From: Microthyrium microscopicum
Lineage: Eukaryota > Ascomycota > Dothideomycetes > Microthyriales > Microthyriaceae
DNA: 64,000 nt
Assembly: GCA_010405405.1 (NCBI GenBank)
Contig: MU004240.1
Coordinates: forward strand, 1,208,882 to 1,272,881
Direction: 5' to 3'
Each line of letters opens with the position of its first letter. Position 1 is the first letter of the stretch. Below the pieces are notes generated by a model. It was not told the DNA's origin, searched no databases, and was given only the letters and a program-made list of their open reading frames with translations. Of this stretch, positions 22,406 through 33,605 are shown one piece after another. The translations under genes were made by a program, and so were the position numbers.

Positions 22406-25153
22406 ATTCTATCGAGTGTGAGTTGCGGAAGGACAAAGGATGGTCCAAATCAGAGACACATTCCAACAGAGTTGAACGTACAGGAGAAAGAGCTTGGGTG
22501 ATGGTTGGTCTGATCGAGAATGGTGAGGCAGAACCCCTTTATGATATGGCTCAGCACTTGCGGGTCAGACTTCAAGTATGAGACTATCGAAGCTGTGAAA
22601 CGGGCCTGAATCTTTTTCAAGATATCCCCAACCTGCAGCTGCCAAATTGCCAAAGACGTAGTCGTTTCTGGCGGAATGAGATGTGGGGCAAAGGCTTTCT
22701 TCACGATCTGTGGATCTGGTATGGGGGAGGGGATAGTCTACTCCAGGTTTTGACGCCACCGACTGAAGGGGGATTTAATCGTCTTGCCTCATAAACCGAT
22801 AGCCTGGACCATGAGCAAGGGGTAGATACTGCGCAGGAACCAACACACTAGGCAGACCAAGGCAGGCAGCAAGAGGAAAGACTAAAAGACTATCACAGGG
22901 CCTTGCAGAGAACTCGTCAAGTTTTATATCGTACAGCACGGTACCTTGCAGTGAACTATTAAACTGGAGGATGGCAGGTAACGTTATTGGGAATGCCGAG
23001 CTACTGTACTGATTGCTCGATATGTCAAATCATTCCTGGAAACATAGACATTGGTGGCTGATACAAAGTCACTCATTACAGCAGAATATTACCACAAAGA
23101 CTGAAATACAGTCCATGCTCAAAGCATGTAAAGCACGCCATGAAGCACACACTCTCAAATGCATGTCATTGAGGCCTGCGTCAACACCAAACGCGATCGA
23201 CCCGCCGTTGATGTACCTAATTCCTTCTCTTTCCTCTATCTTTCAGATTACGAAAAGAACCGTGGGACTACTCAATGGACGACTATCGTTCCAATAAAAT
23301 GCTGTTATCAAGACATTGGGTAGCACAGCCATGTGAAGCTCAGGGTACTCAGCATCCAATGCAGTTGCAGCAGCCTATTGTTTGAACGAGTGAATACTCT
23401 TGCATTTGGTACTCTCCCACGTTGCAGTAGGCCCAGCCGCCGGCTTTCCTCTCCGGATCCCGGACAGGAATGGGGCAAAAACTTCTGGAATACAGAACCA
23501 CTGTCTGTCACTTAAAACTATCCACTGGATTCCAGATTCTTGGTAATTGACAACCTGCCGTCAATTCCGCATTGGGCTAGAGACTTAGCAAACGGCTACT
23601 CGCAGCTGTCAAAGCTGTCAAAGACTTCCAAGCCAATTGTCAAGAGCTATCTGGCACGTTAGCTTCACGAGACTGGACAGTGACCTCGGCCGGTTCAAGT
23701 CCTAGTTCCTTGGCCATTGACCAAACGATAGCTTCTACTATTCTAGAACTATGCTTGAAGATTTTGATCGCGGTGGGAGGCCTTGCCTATGTCGGCCACC
23801 ATAGGTAGTACAACAAGCATTTGCACCTGCATCGTCGCATGGACCTCGAGATGCTCATGGCACTCCAACCACTCTGAACCTTTTGAACCTTTTGAGGGGA
23901 TGGACGGTAAAGGTTAGGTTTCAAAAACTGCTCTGGAATGAGACTGTCAAAGAGCCGTTGTGCGCCCCCATTCCTCTGTATTTTGTGCAAAGACCAGAGC
24001 CGCAAACAGATCTGGTTGCAGTTCTGGGCCCCTAATAATATGAATCTCTAGGCAAGCCACCGGGTGTTTTCAACGCCATGCAGACTTTGAAGAAATCGCG
24101 GCTAATAGCCACAGATTACTGTTAACCGCGTGGGTACAACTGAGAGAGTTGTAGATTTGATACGGGGCCATCTCTTTATCTTGTGCTACCATACGATCTT
24201 GGTTGACGACATCAGAATGAGAAAGTCTTTTTGAGTAGGATCTTTGTGTATCCACAGGCTCACATCTGGAGCACATTTCAATATTGGCCTTGACCAAGTC
24301 ACAAACAGTCTCTGAGCACCTGAATTCTTCATGGCTGTCTGCTCAAGATCGCCATCAAAAACCGCGCTAGCCATGTTCCACGACAACGTCTCTGCGCATT
24401 TTTTAGGCCTTCTGGCATGTGTCGTTCTGCCGTTGTTTTCACGTTCAGGTGTAATATGATCACGGCATCTGATATGCGAGTAAAGTAGGATTGCAGACGT
24501 TGAGCATCTCGTAGTGCAACCAGCAGCCTCTTCTACTCCGTGGGGCCTGGTTTCTCATCACCAGGTTTGAAATAGTTCGCGCTTAAACGCACATTTATTC
24601 CGTTGAAACTTCCGACGCACTTATGGCTTGCAGCTTGGCATCGCTGTATGCTATTTCTTAAGTTAGATTACTCCACACGGCGAACATTCCAACCGACGAC
24701 CGTCCATTATTCTCAGGCAACCAAGTGCGACAATCCAGATTGCGAACGTGGAGAGATAGACACGAAAACTGACGCATCAGAGTACGCCTCTTTCAGTGAT
24801 TGAAGATTGAATTGACTTGCTTAGAAAGGACTTCCACAGCATGCTCTCCACACCACCCTGACATGGGTGAGATATTCTCAGATGGACAAGGTTCACTGAC
24901 ATTTCTTTGTCTGCAGCTCAAGAAAATCCTGGCGCAAACAGGTGTTCGTAGTGAGCTTCCCATGTCACTCACTCAGTTATGACACGTCGAAAACGAAGCA
25001 GTCTTTGTTACCGACACACCAAGATCTTCTTGATCTGCTTCAGTGACTCTTCAGACATATTCTAGTGGCTCATTGTCCATGGCAATGATATAGTTGGAAT
25101 GTTGTGAGCGGCCATTCTTCCTACATTTATCAGCACAGTCCATCAGAAAAACA
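22406..25153. other. gene-free stretch, divergent promoters
   Basis: This is 2.75 kb between the divergent C2H2 gene and the orphan gene at 25154. Several frames of 60-130 codons lie upstream of the C2H2 ATG, but none resembles a protein family. A long 5' leader with upstream ORFs is common for fungal regulators and would fit, but cannot be shown here. Confidence 0.45.
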
Positions 25154-26386
25154 ATGTCCACTACAATCCTGGGGAAACCAGATTCTGCTGGTCGAAAACG
25201 AAGCGCCACAAGACTCGTATCGCGCATCCCTGTTGAGGATATCGTAAGTAGTCTTCACACCTATGGCGCCATTGACGCCAAAGAGACCCATGAGTGCAAC
25301 CTCAAGGGCACAATCCCAGACCTTCTTCAGAGCTGGATCTATGATATTGGCGCGGACCATCCAATTCACAGTCCTATCAGAGACAAGGTTTACAATCTTC
25401 CGAGATACCTTGAAGTCTACGGAAACATGAAGAACATCCTAAAACTAGCAGCAAAGCTGATGTATCACGAGAGTCTCCACCACTTTTGGGTAGCCCTGAT
25501 ATGTGGCAGTAATGGGCCTGAATTGAATCAAGCACAGAGACTCGAGGAATCAAAGGTCTTCCTAGAACAACTGGCTGAGAGGATAAAGATAGGTTTCTTC
25601 CATATACCCTTTGACATGAGTAAATCCGCCACGAAAGTCTTCTGCTTTTCGAGCGCCACAGGTAAGATCGTTAAACGAAAGATCGATATCCCACTCAATC
25701 TACGCTGGTCAACCCCAACCTCTCCCTCTCCCGACAGTACCTCACCACCAGCAGCTTCTCGTCGACGAGCACGCAGTTTCTCCATCACATTACCATCCCA
25801 ACAACGCGTCCAACGACCATCCATCTTCTTCCCCCCACCCTTCCGCCAAACCCTCGACGGCCTATCAGCCCTCCCTCCCGAACACCAACAGCGCTTTGAA
25901 CTGTACTTTGCAGTGTCCCTCGTTTCCGCGCTCGCTGAAGCTACCGTAAAGGTACTCACCGGGCAAGGTAAAGTGCACCAAGGAGAGAACCCCGGCCAAG
26001 CCTGGCAACGCAGTGTGTTCGGCGGAGTGATAATAGAGCAAAACTATGATCCGATAGCATGGCAGTCTGACAAAATTGCCAGCATATTACCTTATGCGTA
26101 CGGTGAAGTAGCTGCCGCAGGATTGATTCTTGACCGATCGATGTGTGCTGACGAGACACCGCTGAGAGATATTAGCACGTTGGCGCTGCTTAGGATGGAT
26201 TGGATATCTTCGTTGCTTCGTGAAGAGACGTGGCAAGATCTGTCCACAGAACAAGGTGCTTCGTCAAAATGCAGTGGCAGCTTTATGGATGGCGCGCTTG
26301 ATGAGGACGTGCGATATGATAGGCTTGTTGGTACAGATCCTAAGTTGGGCACTGGATTCGTTATATGGCCGACTCTCGATCACTAG
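25154..26386 (+). CDS. uncharacterised protein, 410 aa
   Basis: A single exon begins at the first ATG (25154). The frame is open a little upstream, but without an ATG. The N-terminal part (residues 1-180) is predicted mixed alpha/beta with NLPRYLEVYGNMKNILKLAAK. A Ser/Pro/Arg-rich linker of about 60 residues follows (TPTSPSPDSTSPP, then RRRARSFSITLP). The C-terminal part is largely helical and contains ELYFAVSLVSALAEATVKVL. There is no signal peptide or clear membrane helix. Codon use and length argue for a real gene. I do not recognise the family. Confidence 0.7.
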   Translation: MSTTILGKPDSAGRKRSATRLVSRIPVEDIVSSLHTYGAIDAKETHECNLKGTIPDLLQSWIYDIGADHPIHSPIRDKVYNLPRYLEVYGNMKNILKLAAKLMYHESLHHFWVALICGSNGPELNQAQRLEESKVFLEQLAERIKIGFFHIPFDMSKSATKVFCFSSATGKIVKRKIDIPLNLRWSTPTSPSPDSTSPPAASRRRARSFSITLPSQQRVQRPSIFFPPPFRQTLDGLSALPPEHQQRFELYFAVSLVSALAEATVKVLTGQGKVHQGENPGQAWQRSVFGGVIIEQNYDPIAWQSDKIASILPYAYGEVAAAGLILDRSMCADETPLRDISTLALLRMDWISSLLREETWQDLSTEQGASSKCSGSFMDGALDEDVRYDRLVGTDPKLGTGFVIWPTLDH

Positions 26387-26696
26387 AATACATACCTTAG
26401 AGTACATAGAAAACATGAGAGAGCCCGAATGGAGAGGAACTTATTGCCTCCCATCAAAAATGAAGGAAAACCTCTACCTATCACTGGGCATTGAAATCAA
26501 TCTCAAGTCACATGAAGAAGGAACCAAATCAATAGGTAATGAGGATCGATTAACCATGATTCCCTAGACGAAACTACAATAGGAAAACTAGGATTCGCTC
26601 TTTTGTGAAATAATGCCCAGCAAGAAAATACATAGGATTCAATGGAATCGGAAACTAACCCAGCCGTAACACCACAGCCTAGAATCAAAGCCCAAG
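26387..26696. other. convergent 3' intergenic region
   Basis: This is 310 bp between the orphan gene (plus) and the C-terminal extension frame of the DUF1774-like gene (minus). Nothing else is recognised. Confidence 0.4.
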
Positions 26697-26903
26697 CTAA
26701 ATCGTACTTTCTGAAGAATTCGAAGAATCAGATTCGGACGATGGCAGCCGTACATTCTCAGCCGAGACATACTCCTCCGCATCCGCATCCGAATCCCAAG
26801 GAGTTGCAACATGTCTGAGAGCCGATGGCTTACGTACAGGCTGCGACGCACGACTAGCCCCAGTGGCAGTGCGCGACGGAGTACTGGGCTCAGGAGGCGT
26901 ATC
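26697..26903 (-). other. in-frame open extension beyond the stop of the DUF1774-like gene
   Basis: Immediately after the TAG at 26906-26904 the same frame continues for 68 codons to a second TAG at 26699-26697. The stretch reads like a genuine acidic, Ser-rich cytosolic tail: it starts DTPPEPSTPSRTATG and ends SESDSSNSSESTI. It may be a lost part of the upstream gene, a product of stop read-through, or chance. Confidence 0.45.
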
Positions 26904-28201
26904 CTATGCTTCGCCTTGGAGCAGAGGTTCGCGCTCGCGGTCGGCGCTGACGACGTGGCCGCGGCCTAGTTCGACACCAGTGGCATCGGGGAAGGCTACA
27001 ATGACGGAGAGGACGAAGAGGACGGCCATGATGGTGAATGCAAAGATCCATTGTAGGGCAACAATGACAGTGAGGAACTGGGAGACACCAAGAGCTGAAA
27101 TATGTTAGCTGTTGGTCTCAATAGTACACAAAGATAGAGCTTACCGGCTGTGAGAGTAGAAAGTGCAAAGCCAACAGACCAATCCTTGAAGGCTACGAGG
27201 TAGAAACCTCCATATACCAACCAGGACCAGATGAACACGTTGGCCACGACACGGGCTGCGACATGATGGGCATTGGTAGCAGCAGCTCCGACCCAGTAGA
27301 GCGAGACAAAGGACCAGGCGAGTGGACCAGCGAGAACAGCAATGTGCTGGATCTTGGGGCTCTTGGGATAAGCAAAGTAGGAAAATGTCAGGTTGAACCA
27401 GTTGACGATGACTAGGAACAACGCCCAGCCAAAGTAGCTACGGCACCAAAGATGGATGATACCGAAGCCGAGCAAGTTGTTGAGTGTGAATGTTGGTGCC
27501 AGATTTATGGCTGATGCAAGCCTTTCTTTGACAAAGAGTTGATAGATATAACCAGCCTGGAAGATGAAGAGGACAATCCTAGTGAGACGTTAGCATCTGC
27601 TCTCAATACTACTTCTAGCCCGAGTTTGCCCAATTGCATATTCGACAACACAGTCGCTCTAATGTGAACATTTTGTGCACTTTCGGAGAATAACATACCA
27701 GTAAATACTGCCAATGACGGGGTTCAATGAGAATGGTGTGTGTTTAAGATGGTTGATTCCCCAAATGGTGCCCGCAAGGCGATGGTAATGATGATGGCCA
27801 TTGTTGAAGTGTGGAGAGCGGAAGTTGTAGTAGATGCTGGTAACGAAGACTAAGAGCCATGAAATTGGAGCAAGAATTCGCCAGAGAAGGATTTTGCGTG
27901 ATGTGTGTTCACCGTCACCCGAGTGCAGAGCTGAGAGGAGGTTAGCTTCTTGTACATTCTCTCGTATCACGGCAATCGTGAGCCGTCAGTCTCATCCAGC
28001 GACTTGGCTGAACACAGAGTTTAAACCACAACTGGGCAACAACCAAATCATGAATCTGTAGATGTTCGTCTCTACAAACGAAATGTTCAAGTGGGGAAAG
28101 AGCTCAGACAGGAATGACGAAGCCGCAGAATTTCCCAATTTAGACTGGAGAGAGAGCTTACCATCACGAGCTTGGTCAACGACAGAACGTTCAGACTCCA
28201 T
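26904..28201 (-). CDS. multi-pass membrane protein, DUF1774-like
   Basis: Four exons, 28201-28162, 27930-27699, 27578-27145 and 27094-26904, encode 298 aa. The first exon is only 40 bp. About seven hydrophobic segments are visible, including ILAPISWLLVFVTSIYY, WIVLFIFQAGYIYQLF, YFGWALFLVIVNWFNLTFSY and AVLFVLSVIVAFPDATGVEL. The conserved-looking NPVIGSIYW, NLLGFGIIHLWCRSYF and FSYFAYPKSP match what I remember of the fungal DUF1774 family, whose function is unknown. The C-terminus ends DREREPLLQGEA, an acidic dileucine-type sorting signal that would suit an endosomal or vacuolar membrane. An open frame continues past the stop codon (see the separate entry). Confidence 0.75.
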
Positions 28202-29280
28202 GTTGATGGTGGGGGTACTTGGAAGGAATGGAAATAGGGCGTGTTGATGAAGCCGAAGAGGATTGGAGGAAGAAGAGAGAGAAGTCAAACAGAGATATGA
28301 GAGAGTTGTATGAATATGGGCAGGCGGCAAAGGGAAAAAGCTTGACAGGCAGCAGGAGTTAAGAGATTGTATGGATTTACAGCAACAGGTTGAGAACGAT
28401 GTCACAGCAGGCATGCACCACTACTGACCAGCTTCTCTCTGCAAACAACAGCTACCAACCTTGTTCTTTCACGAGAATCGGAGGAAGGGCCAATCAGTCA
28501 ATGGACAGAGCGAGAAGTAAAAGCGGGGAAATGAAGATGATGGCAATTGTTCAAAGCACGAAAAAAACAACATTTGCATGAAACTGACCCCACGACCCTG
28601 TTCAGCCAAACACATCTCGCAGATCAACCCGACGTCATTCCTGGTTGGGGTTTTGCACCACCATGCGCGGGCCTGCAGCCTGCTTGAAAGCTCGCCTACA
28701 ACTCCGCTAACATTTCAGATCACGATGTCTGTATGGAGCTAGAGATCGACCCTTCGTCCGCGTGGTCTACAGAGCAAGGCTGAACTTTTCCCTGGTTGGC
28801 TGACTCTGCTCCAATGTCCTCTTATCAGTTCATCTAATTTGGCTCCAAAAGCACTAGCAATATGGCCTATCTTATCAGGCAATGCGCACTTGACAGTTTA
28901 GCTACTGTCCATATTTCGGCCTTGTGCAAAAGCATGGTATCATATGCGAGCAGTTATGCATGCAAGGAATATTTTTATATCTCCATGACAGACTAGTCTT
29001 GTTGCGCTATAGCCATCAAGCAAAACTCTGGATATTAATGTACTTCCATGCCATGTTCCTGAATCCTCATATTCTGGCCTGCATGACTGGTTGAATTTGC
29101 AAGATCGATTAGATCCAGCAGTTCCTGGCGAGGTATTCCAATCATTCGAATAATTCTCTTCCACCAGCTTGAGCTATGGTCAACGCCATGCAGCTTCCAA
29201 GTTATAATCCTTCATGCCAGAGACCGTATCTTCCCTATACCAAATAATCATATATCATATCATCATCCCATAACCAATCC
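28202..29280. other. gene-free stretch
   Basis: This is 1.08 kb between the start of the DUF1774-like gene and the 3' end of the small membrane-protein gene. The part next to 28201 is rich in CT/GA tracts, as in many fungal promoters. No gene is supported. Confidence 0.45.
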
Positions 29281-29694
29281 TCAACTCCCCTCCCCAGTCA
29301 TCCGTCTCGTTCCCTTTCTCCTCCTCACCTCCTCCCATTCATCACCCTTAATCGCATCCACAACGCCCTCAGCCAGCGGTATGATAGGAGGCTGTTGTCG
29401 TTCCGCGCCATCCGGTCGTTCCGTAAGCGTCGGTGGCCTTGGAGGTTGCCGTCCGCGCGCTCGTCCCCCAATCACTGGTATTTCGTAGGAGATCGAGCGC
29501 CAGAGGTAGAGTAGGACGTCGTAGACTAGTGCGACTATCCAGGGACCGATGAAGAGGATGGCCATGTAGAACTGGGGATGTTAGAGCGGTGCTGGGTGCT
29601 GGCTGGTGGAATGGCTTACGGAGATTGTGGTTACCCAGCTGATTACTGTGGCTAGAAGGCTGCTTATACCAGCGAATGTGTCGGAGAGTGTCAT
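29281..29694 (-). CDS. small membrane protein, 121 aa, uncharacterised
   Basis: Two exons, 29694-29620 and 29571-29281, are joined by a 48-bp intron (GTAAGC donor, CTAAC branch). The protein starts MTLSDTFAGISSLLATVISW. Two hydrophobic helices surround the junction (ATVISWVTTISFYMAILFIG and WIVALVYDVLLYLWRSI). A basic, proline-rich tail follows (GGRARGRQPPRPPTLTERP), then an acidic/basic C-terminus. The frame is open upstream of the ATG to 29874, so an extra 5' exon is possible. No family is recognised. It looks like a conserved fungal two-helix protein of internal membranes. Confidence 0.55.
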
Positions 29695-30184
29695 TGTGGA
29701 GAGGAGATTGGAGGATGTGATCGCATTGGTATCGGGCTTGGAGATGAGTTCGGATGCGGCTCGGATGGTGGTTGAAGGTTTTGGATTATGGTACCAAGTA
29801 ATGGCAGAGACGCCGGTGTTTACGAGGCTGGGAGTAGATAGATCATGGTAGAGAAACTGCAGTTTGCTAGTCAAAAGTATGACTTATTTCGGCAGGCGAG
29901 CTTGTTGCACATGTTTGGTCGGTCGTTTGCTGGAAAGCAGTGAGGTGGGAACGGCAGGCTAGATTGGCAAGAACGCCCGCATTTTAACCATGGTCGCAAG
30001 GCTGAGATAAGTAAACATTGGCAAGCCATGTGGCGCTCAACTCCACCTGCATCGTGACTTTGTATCTTCTTCAATTTCTCTGAGAACGTATGTCTTATCA
30101 CTATTTATAAGCTGGAGGAGTTTCACTGGAAGTTGATGGAATTCTCAGCCACCTCTCGTACTCGTTCTCCATAGAAGACAAAAC
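29695..30184. promoter_or_regulatory. divergent promoter region
   Basis: This is 490 bp between the small membrane-protein gene (minus) and the EBP-like gene (plus). It presumably contains both promoters. No specific element was identified. Confidence 0.35.
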
Positions 30185-31046
30185 ATGTCATCTCACCCCT
30201 ATTACCCACCAGACATTGCTCTCCCAAATTACGTCCCCAATGACAAGCACCCACTACTTTTGATCGCAGTTCTAGCCCTCTGGGCCGTCAGTATCATCTC
30301 TTCAGCATGGTGGATAATCGGTTTTCTTCAACCGACCTTGTCTGTCCGCGACAGACGAATATCTGTCTGGTTTGTAATGTGTATGTCACTGCTAAACTGC
30401 CAGTTCATTTCAAGGCTGATGACATTAACTAGGCGGGATTCTGCATATTGGGTTCGAAGGCTACTATGTTTGCAATGCTCGCACCATAACTAGCCAACAG
30501 ACCATCTGGGCCCAGTTATGGAAGGAGTACTCTCTATCGGATTCACGATATCTTCTTGTTGACTACAAAGTCATTTGCCTGGAAGCAATCACAGTGGTAA
30601 GCGCACTACTCAGATACTCGGTCGTCAATCTTACTTGACGGGACTTCGAGCACCTATTTTATGTCACTAGATCCGCTGCTGACTCTTCCAGCTATTCTGG
30701 GGTCCCCTCTCCCTCCTGACGGCATATTGGACAGTCAAACATGATACTCGCCGGTTGCTTTTGCAAACCGTCGTATGCATCGCTCATATATATGGCTGCA
30801 CGCTGTATTATGCTACTAGTTTAGTGGAGCTGGTAGTCGACGGCCGACTTTATTCTCGTCCAGAGCCGCTGTACTTCTGGGGATACTTTGTTGGCATGAA
30901 CGCACCATTCATAATAATACCCGGATGTGAGTAGCTTGTTAGTTCGCAATGATATGACTGGCTGATGAAGTATAGATCTGCTATATTTGGCTTTTGAGGA
31001 GACAGTGACGGAATCTCGACGTGTTTCTATAACGAAATATACATAA
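30185..31046 (+). CDS. EBP-family (EXPERA) sterol delta8-delta7 isomerase homologue
   Basis: Four exons, 30185-30380, 30433-30596, 30692-30926 and 30976-31046, encode 221 aa with about four or five membrane helices. It aligns by eye with mammalian emopamil-binding protein: HIGFEGYYV carries the H-x3-E pair (H70, E74). IWAQLWKEYSLSDSRYLLVD matches the QLWKEYxxxDSRY block, ICLEAITVLFWGPLSLL carries the second catalytic acid (E116), and MNAPFIIIP keeps the Asn of the LNALW motif, with Phe in place of Trp. EBP proteins move the sterol double bond from C8 to C7 in the ER. Ascomycetes normally use the unrelated Erg2 for this step. The enzyme may therefore act on another sterol or terpenoid, or be redundant. 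Confidence 0.85.
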
Positions 31047-31427
31047 CATGGCCTATCAGCACAGCAACACACTCACAATAACATCTTGTCGACTCTGACA
31101 AAATCATAACTTGATAACTTCTGGGATACTTTCAAAAGCTCTTCTCGGTCGAATCTGTCGCAATATCCGCTCACTTCGCCATATCATCCACCCATACGCA
31201 GCACCAACAGACAGGGAATGAACGAACCGATAAAACCAATCATTCAAATAGATTTCATAGCCACATAACTCATCAAACCACATTCCCAACGCCCCATATT
31301 TTCCATATATATCCCAATGACCCAGGTATATCCACCAAAACTCCCTTAAACACAATCACCCAATCCCCCCTCTTTCCCCATCACCCTCTTTCCCCTAAGT
31401 CCTCCCCATATCCCCATCTTCACCAAC
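31047..31427. other. convergent 3' intergenic region
   Basis: This is 381 bp between the convergent EBP-like and surface-protein genes. The part from about 31350 is C-rich. No gene is visible. Confidence 0.4.
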
Positions 31428-32048
31428 CTACAACAACAAAACCGCAACACCAACAGCCCCAACCAACGCACCAACAGTCGCACCCACCAAATTCAGCTTC
31501 CCCGCCTCACTCTTCGCCTTCTTCCCACCGCTCGGCGTCGGCCCAAGATCTTCATTCCACACACTCTTTGCCGCCTTTTGGTTGACTTCCATAAAGTGCT
31601 TGATGTCCTTGGGCAGGTGCTTGTACCAGTCTGGCGGGGAAGTTTCGAGCGCTTTGTGCACGCTGGAGGGGTTGGTTTTTAGGGCGTCGCGGTAGGTTTC
31701 TGGGACGGCGGTTTTTAGGACGCCGCGCATGGATGTGTAGAGGGGGTCGTTCTGAGGGGCTTTTGTTAGTATGGAGGTGGAAAGAGGTGTCTGGGAAAAG
31801 GGGAAAGGTGGTGAAGAGTTGTGACTTACGCGGACTCTGGAGTGGAGGGATCGCATGTCTGCGTGGTATTTTGACATTTGCTCTGGACTGTATGATGTGG
31901 ATGTCGTGGCTGTTGTTGTGACAGTGTGGTCGGCGCGAGCAGCGAGGCGTGGTGCTGCGCTGGTGTGTGGTGCTTCATCGCCGTCTGGGCCATGGGCGGT
32001 GGTGAGGCTGGCGAGGAGTGCGGTTGTGAGGATTGCTTTGAATTGCAT
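31428..32048 (-). CDS. small secreted, probably GPI-anchored protein
   Basis: Two exons, 32048-31830 and 31751-31428, encode 180 aa. The 78-bp intron has a TACTAAC branch and a length divisible by three, so retaining it would leave an open frame. The N-terminus MQFKAILTTALLASLTTAHG is a typical signal peptide. The mature region has a short Thr/Ala-rich stretch and then a mixed charged helical segment (MRGVLKTAVPETYRDALK, DWYKHLPKDIKHFMEVN). It ends in a hydrophobic run (VGATVGALVGAVGVAVLLL) after a small-residue stretch (SEAGKL), as expected for a GPI attachment signal. Role unknown; cell-wall or membrane surface is inferred. Confidence 0.72.
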   Translation of the reverse strand: MQFKAILTTALLASLTTAHGPDGDEAPHTSAAPRLAARADHTVTTTATTSTSYSPEQMSKYHADMRSLHSRVRVSHNSSPPFPFSQTPLSTSILTKAPQNDPLYTSMRGVLKTAVPETYRDALKTNPSSVHKALETSPPDWYKHLPKDIKHFMEVNQKAAKSVWNEDLGPTPSGGKKAKSEAGKLNLVGATVGALVGAVGVAVLLL

Positions 32049-33605
32049 CGTGTCGATTGGTGGAGAAAGTTGTTATGGTGTTAATGGTGCTTTCCAAGTT
32101 CTGGTTTCTTTTGTTCTGATCTGGTGAAGCGGCGAGCGTAGTTGAGAAGGAAGTTCGTAGAGTATCGAGCGGAGTCGAGCCCCGTAAGGCAAACAAGAGT
32201 TGTTAAAAAGACGATTTGCTGATGGTGGTTATCAGAGTCGTTCTAATGCTATACATGCCACCAACAACTCCAGGCAGAATCGGGGTTTCGACGGTATAGT
32301 TTTTCAGTGTCTTAGATGATGGCTTTAAGACCCTTTCACCAGGTATTGGATATATTCAAGCCCAGTTTCATCATCCAACCCCAAGCTCTTGTTTCTGCCC
32401 TAGCTGAAAGACTAAAGTTCGATAAGCGGCTGGCAGACGGCAATAGCGGTATAAGATAGATTTGTATTCGATTTTGTTTGTTGGCGATATGAAAACCTGT
32501 CAGTGATGAAGGATGGAGATTCACAATGTCGTATGTCAGTGAGGAGGCCACAATCAGTGACCCGCCCTGGCATTCATTCTTAATTCTCCTCGATTAGCAG
32601 GCCTGTTATCCGCTCCAATACCTGGGATTCAAATGTCAAGTGTTGCGTATGGCGAAGCGCATATAAATTAAATAGGGTAGGTCATTGCGCTATTGCACAC
32701 TGCTGTGAGTGGCTACTTTTGAAACGATTATATTCTGCATGCACGAAACATCTATCCGGCGCAGTGGCAACGCATGCTTTTCGATAGTATTGGCCAGTTA
32801 GACGTGCAGCTGGTCAACGTCAATGTTAGATGAAGGCCAGGCTAGATCGACTAGAATGGTAACCCTGGTACTACTGGCTTGATTCCTTTGATTCCATCTG
32901 GCGAGATATTTCCGGTTGGCTAGCAAGAGGATGGCAAAAAAGGTATATTGAAATGACAGAACCCCAGTTCTTAATAATCTAAAGGGCTCGATTTCTTGGC
33001 TGAGATGACCGCCATGGATGCTGTGCAAATTCTGGCTAATCCGAGCTTCTTTGATTGCTTGTACTCCAAAAATCCATCAGACTTTTGGGGTCGTGATCCA
33101 AAACTATTGACCGCACATGCCACGGTGAAGTCAATTACTACGGGCCGCGTACTCTCTTCCACATGGAATATCCAGGTTGTTCCCTTCCAGTAGAGACCCT
33201 GATGTTCTGTAGTAGTAATCGTCATGGCAAAAACGCCAGCATAGGGATATATTCAAGATTCTACAGTAGAATCCATCCATGGCGAGAAATTTTTAGGTAG
33301 AAAGGCTCCATCCATGCATGATATTATCCAGCACACCTCTTCAAAACACTCGCATAGTTACATTTATTACATCTTTCTGTGCTATCAGTTGTTAGTTTGA
33401 GATTTCTTTCAAAGTCGGGGTGAAATCGCCCAACAACCATCGCATTCGACGGCAACCATATCACGTTTAGAAACACTTTCTATGAGAGCCATCGAATGCA
33501 ACGGTATGAACGGCTGGAACCTTACCTGTCTGGAGGGCTACTTGAGTAATGTCATATTCGAGTCGTAATCGTGTCATTTCACATAATGTTCTCCATAAGA
33601 GGCTA
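32049..33605. other. gene-free stretch with one palindromic repeat copy
   Basis: This is 1.56 kb between the start of the surface-protein gene and the 3' end of SSH4. No supported gene is present. A copy of the dispersed palindrome family lies at 33437-33504. Confidence 0.5.
33437..33504. repeat. dispersed palindrome family, copy A
   Basis: The 24-bp left arm at 33437-33460 (CCATCGCATTCGACGGCAAC and on) matches the reverse complement of 33481-33504 at 18 of 24 positions. The loop contains a smaller palindrome, GTTTAGAAAC. It lies just downstream of the SSH4 stop codon. Its core resembles copies B and C in introns. Confidence 0.7.

Noticed and set aside
22406-22759. Open frames upstream of the C2H2 factor that might be an extra first exon
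   Set aside because: The ATG at 22405 opens a clean frame and no in-frame upstream extension with good splice sites was found.
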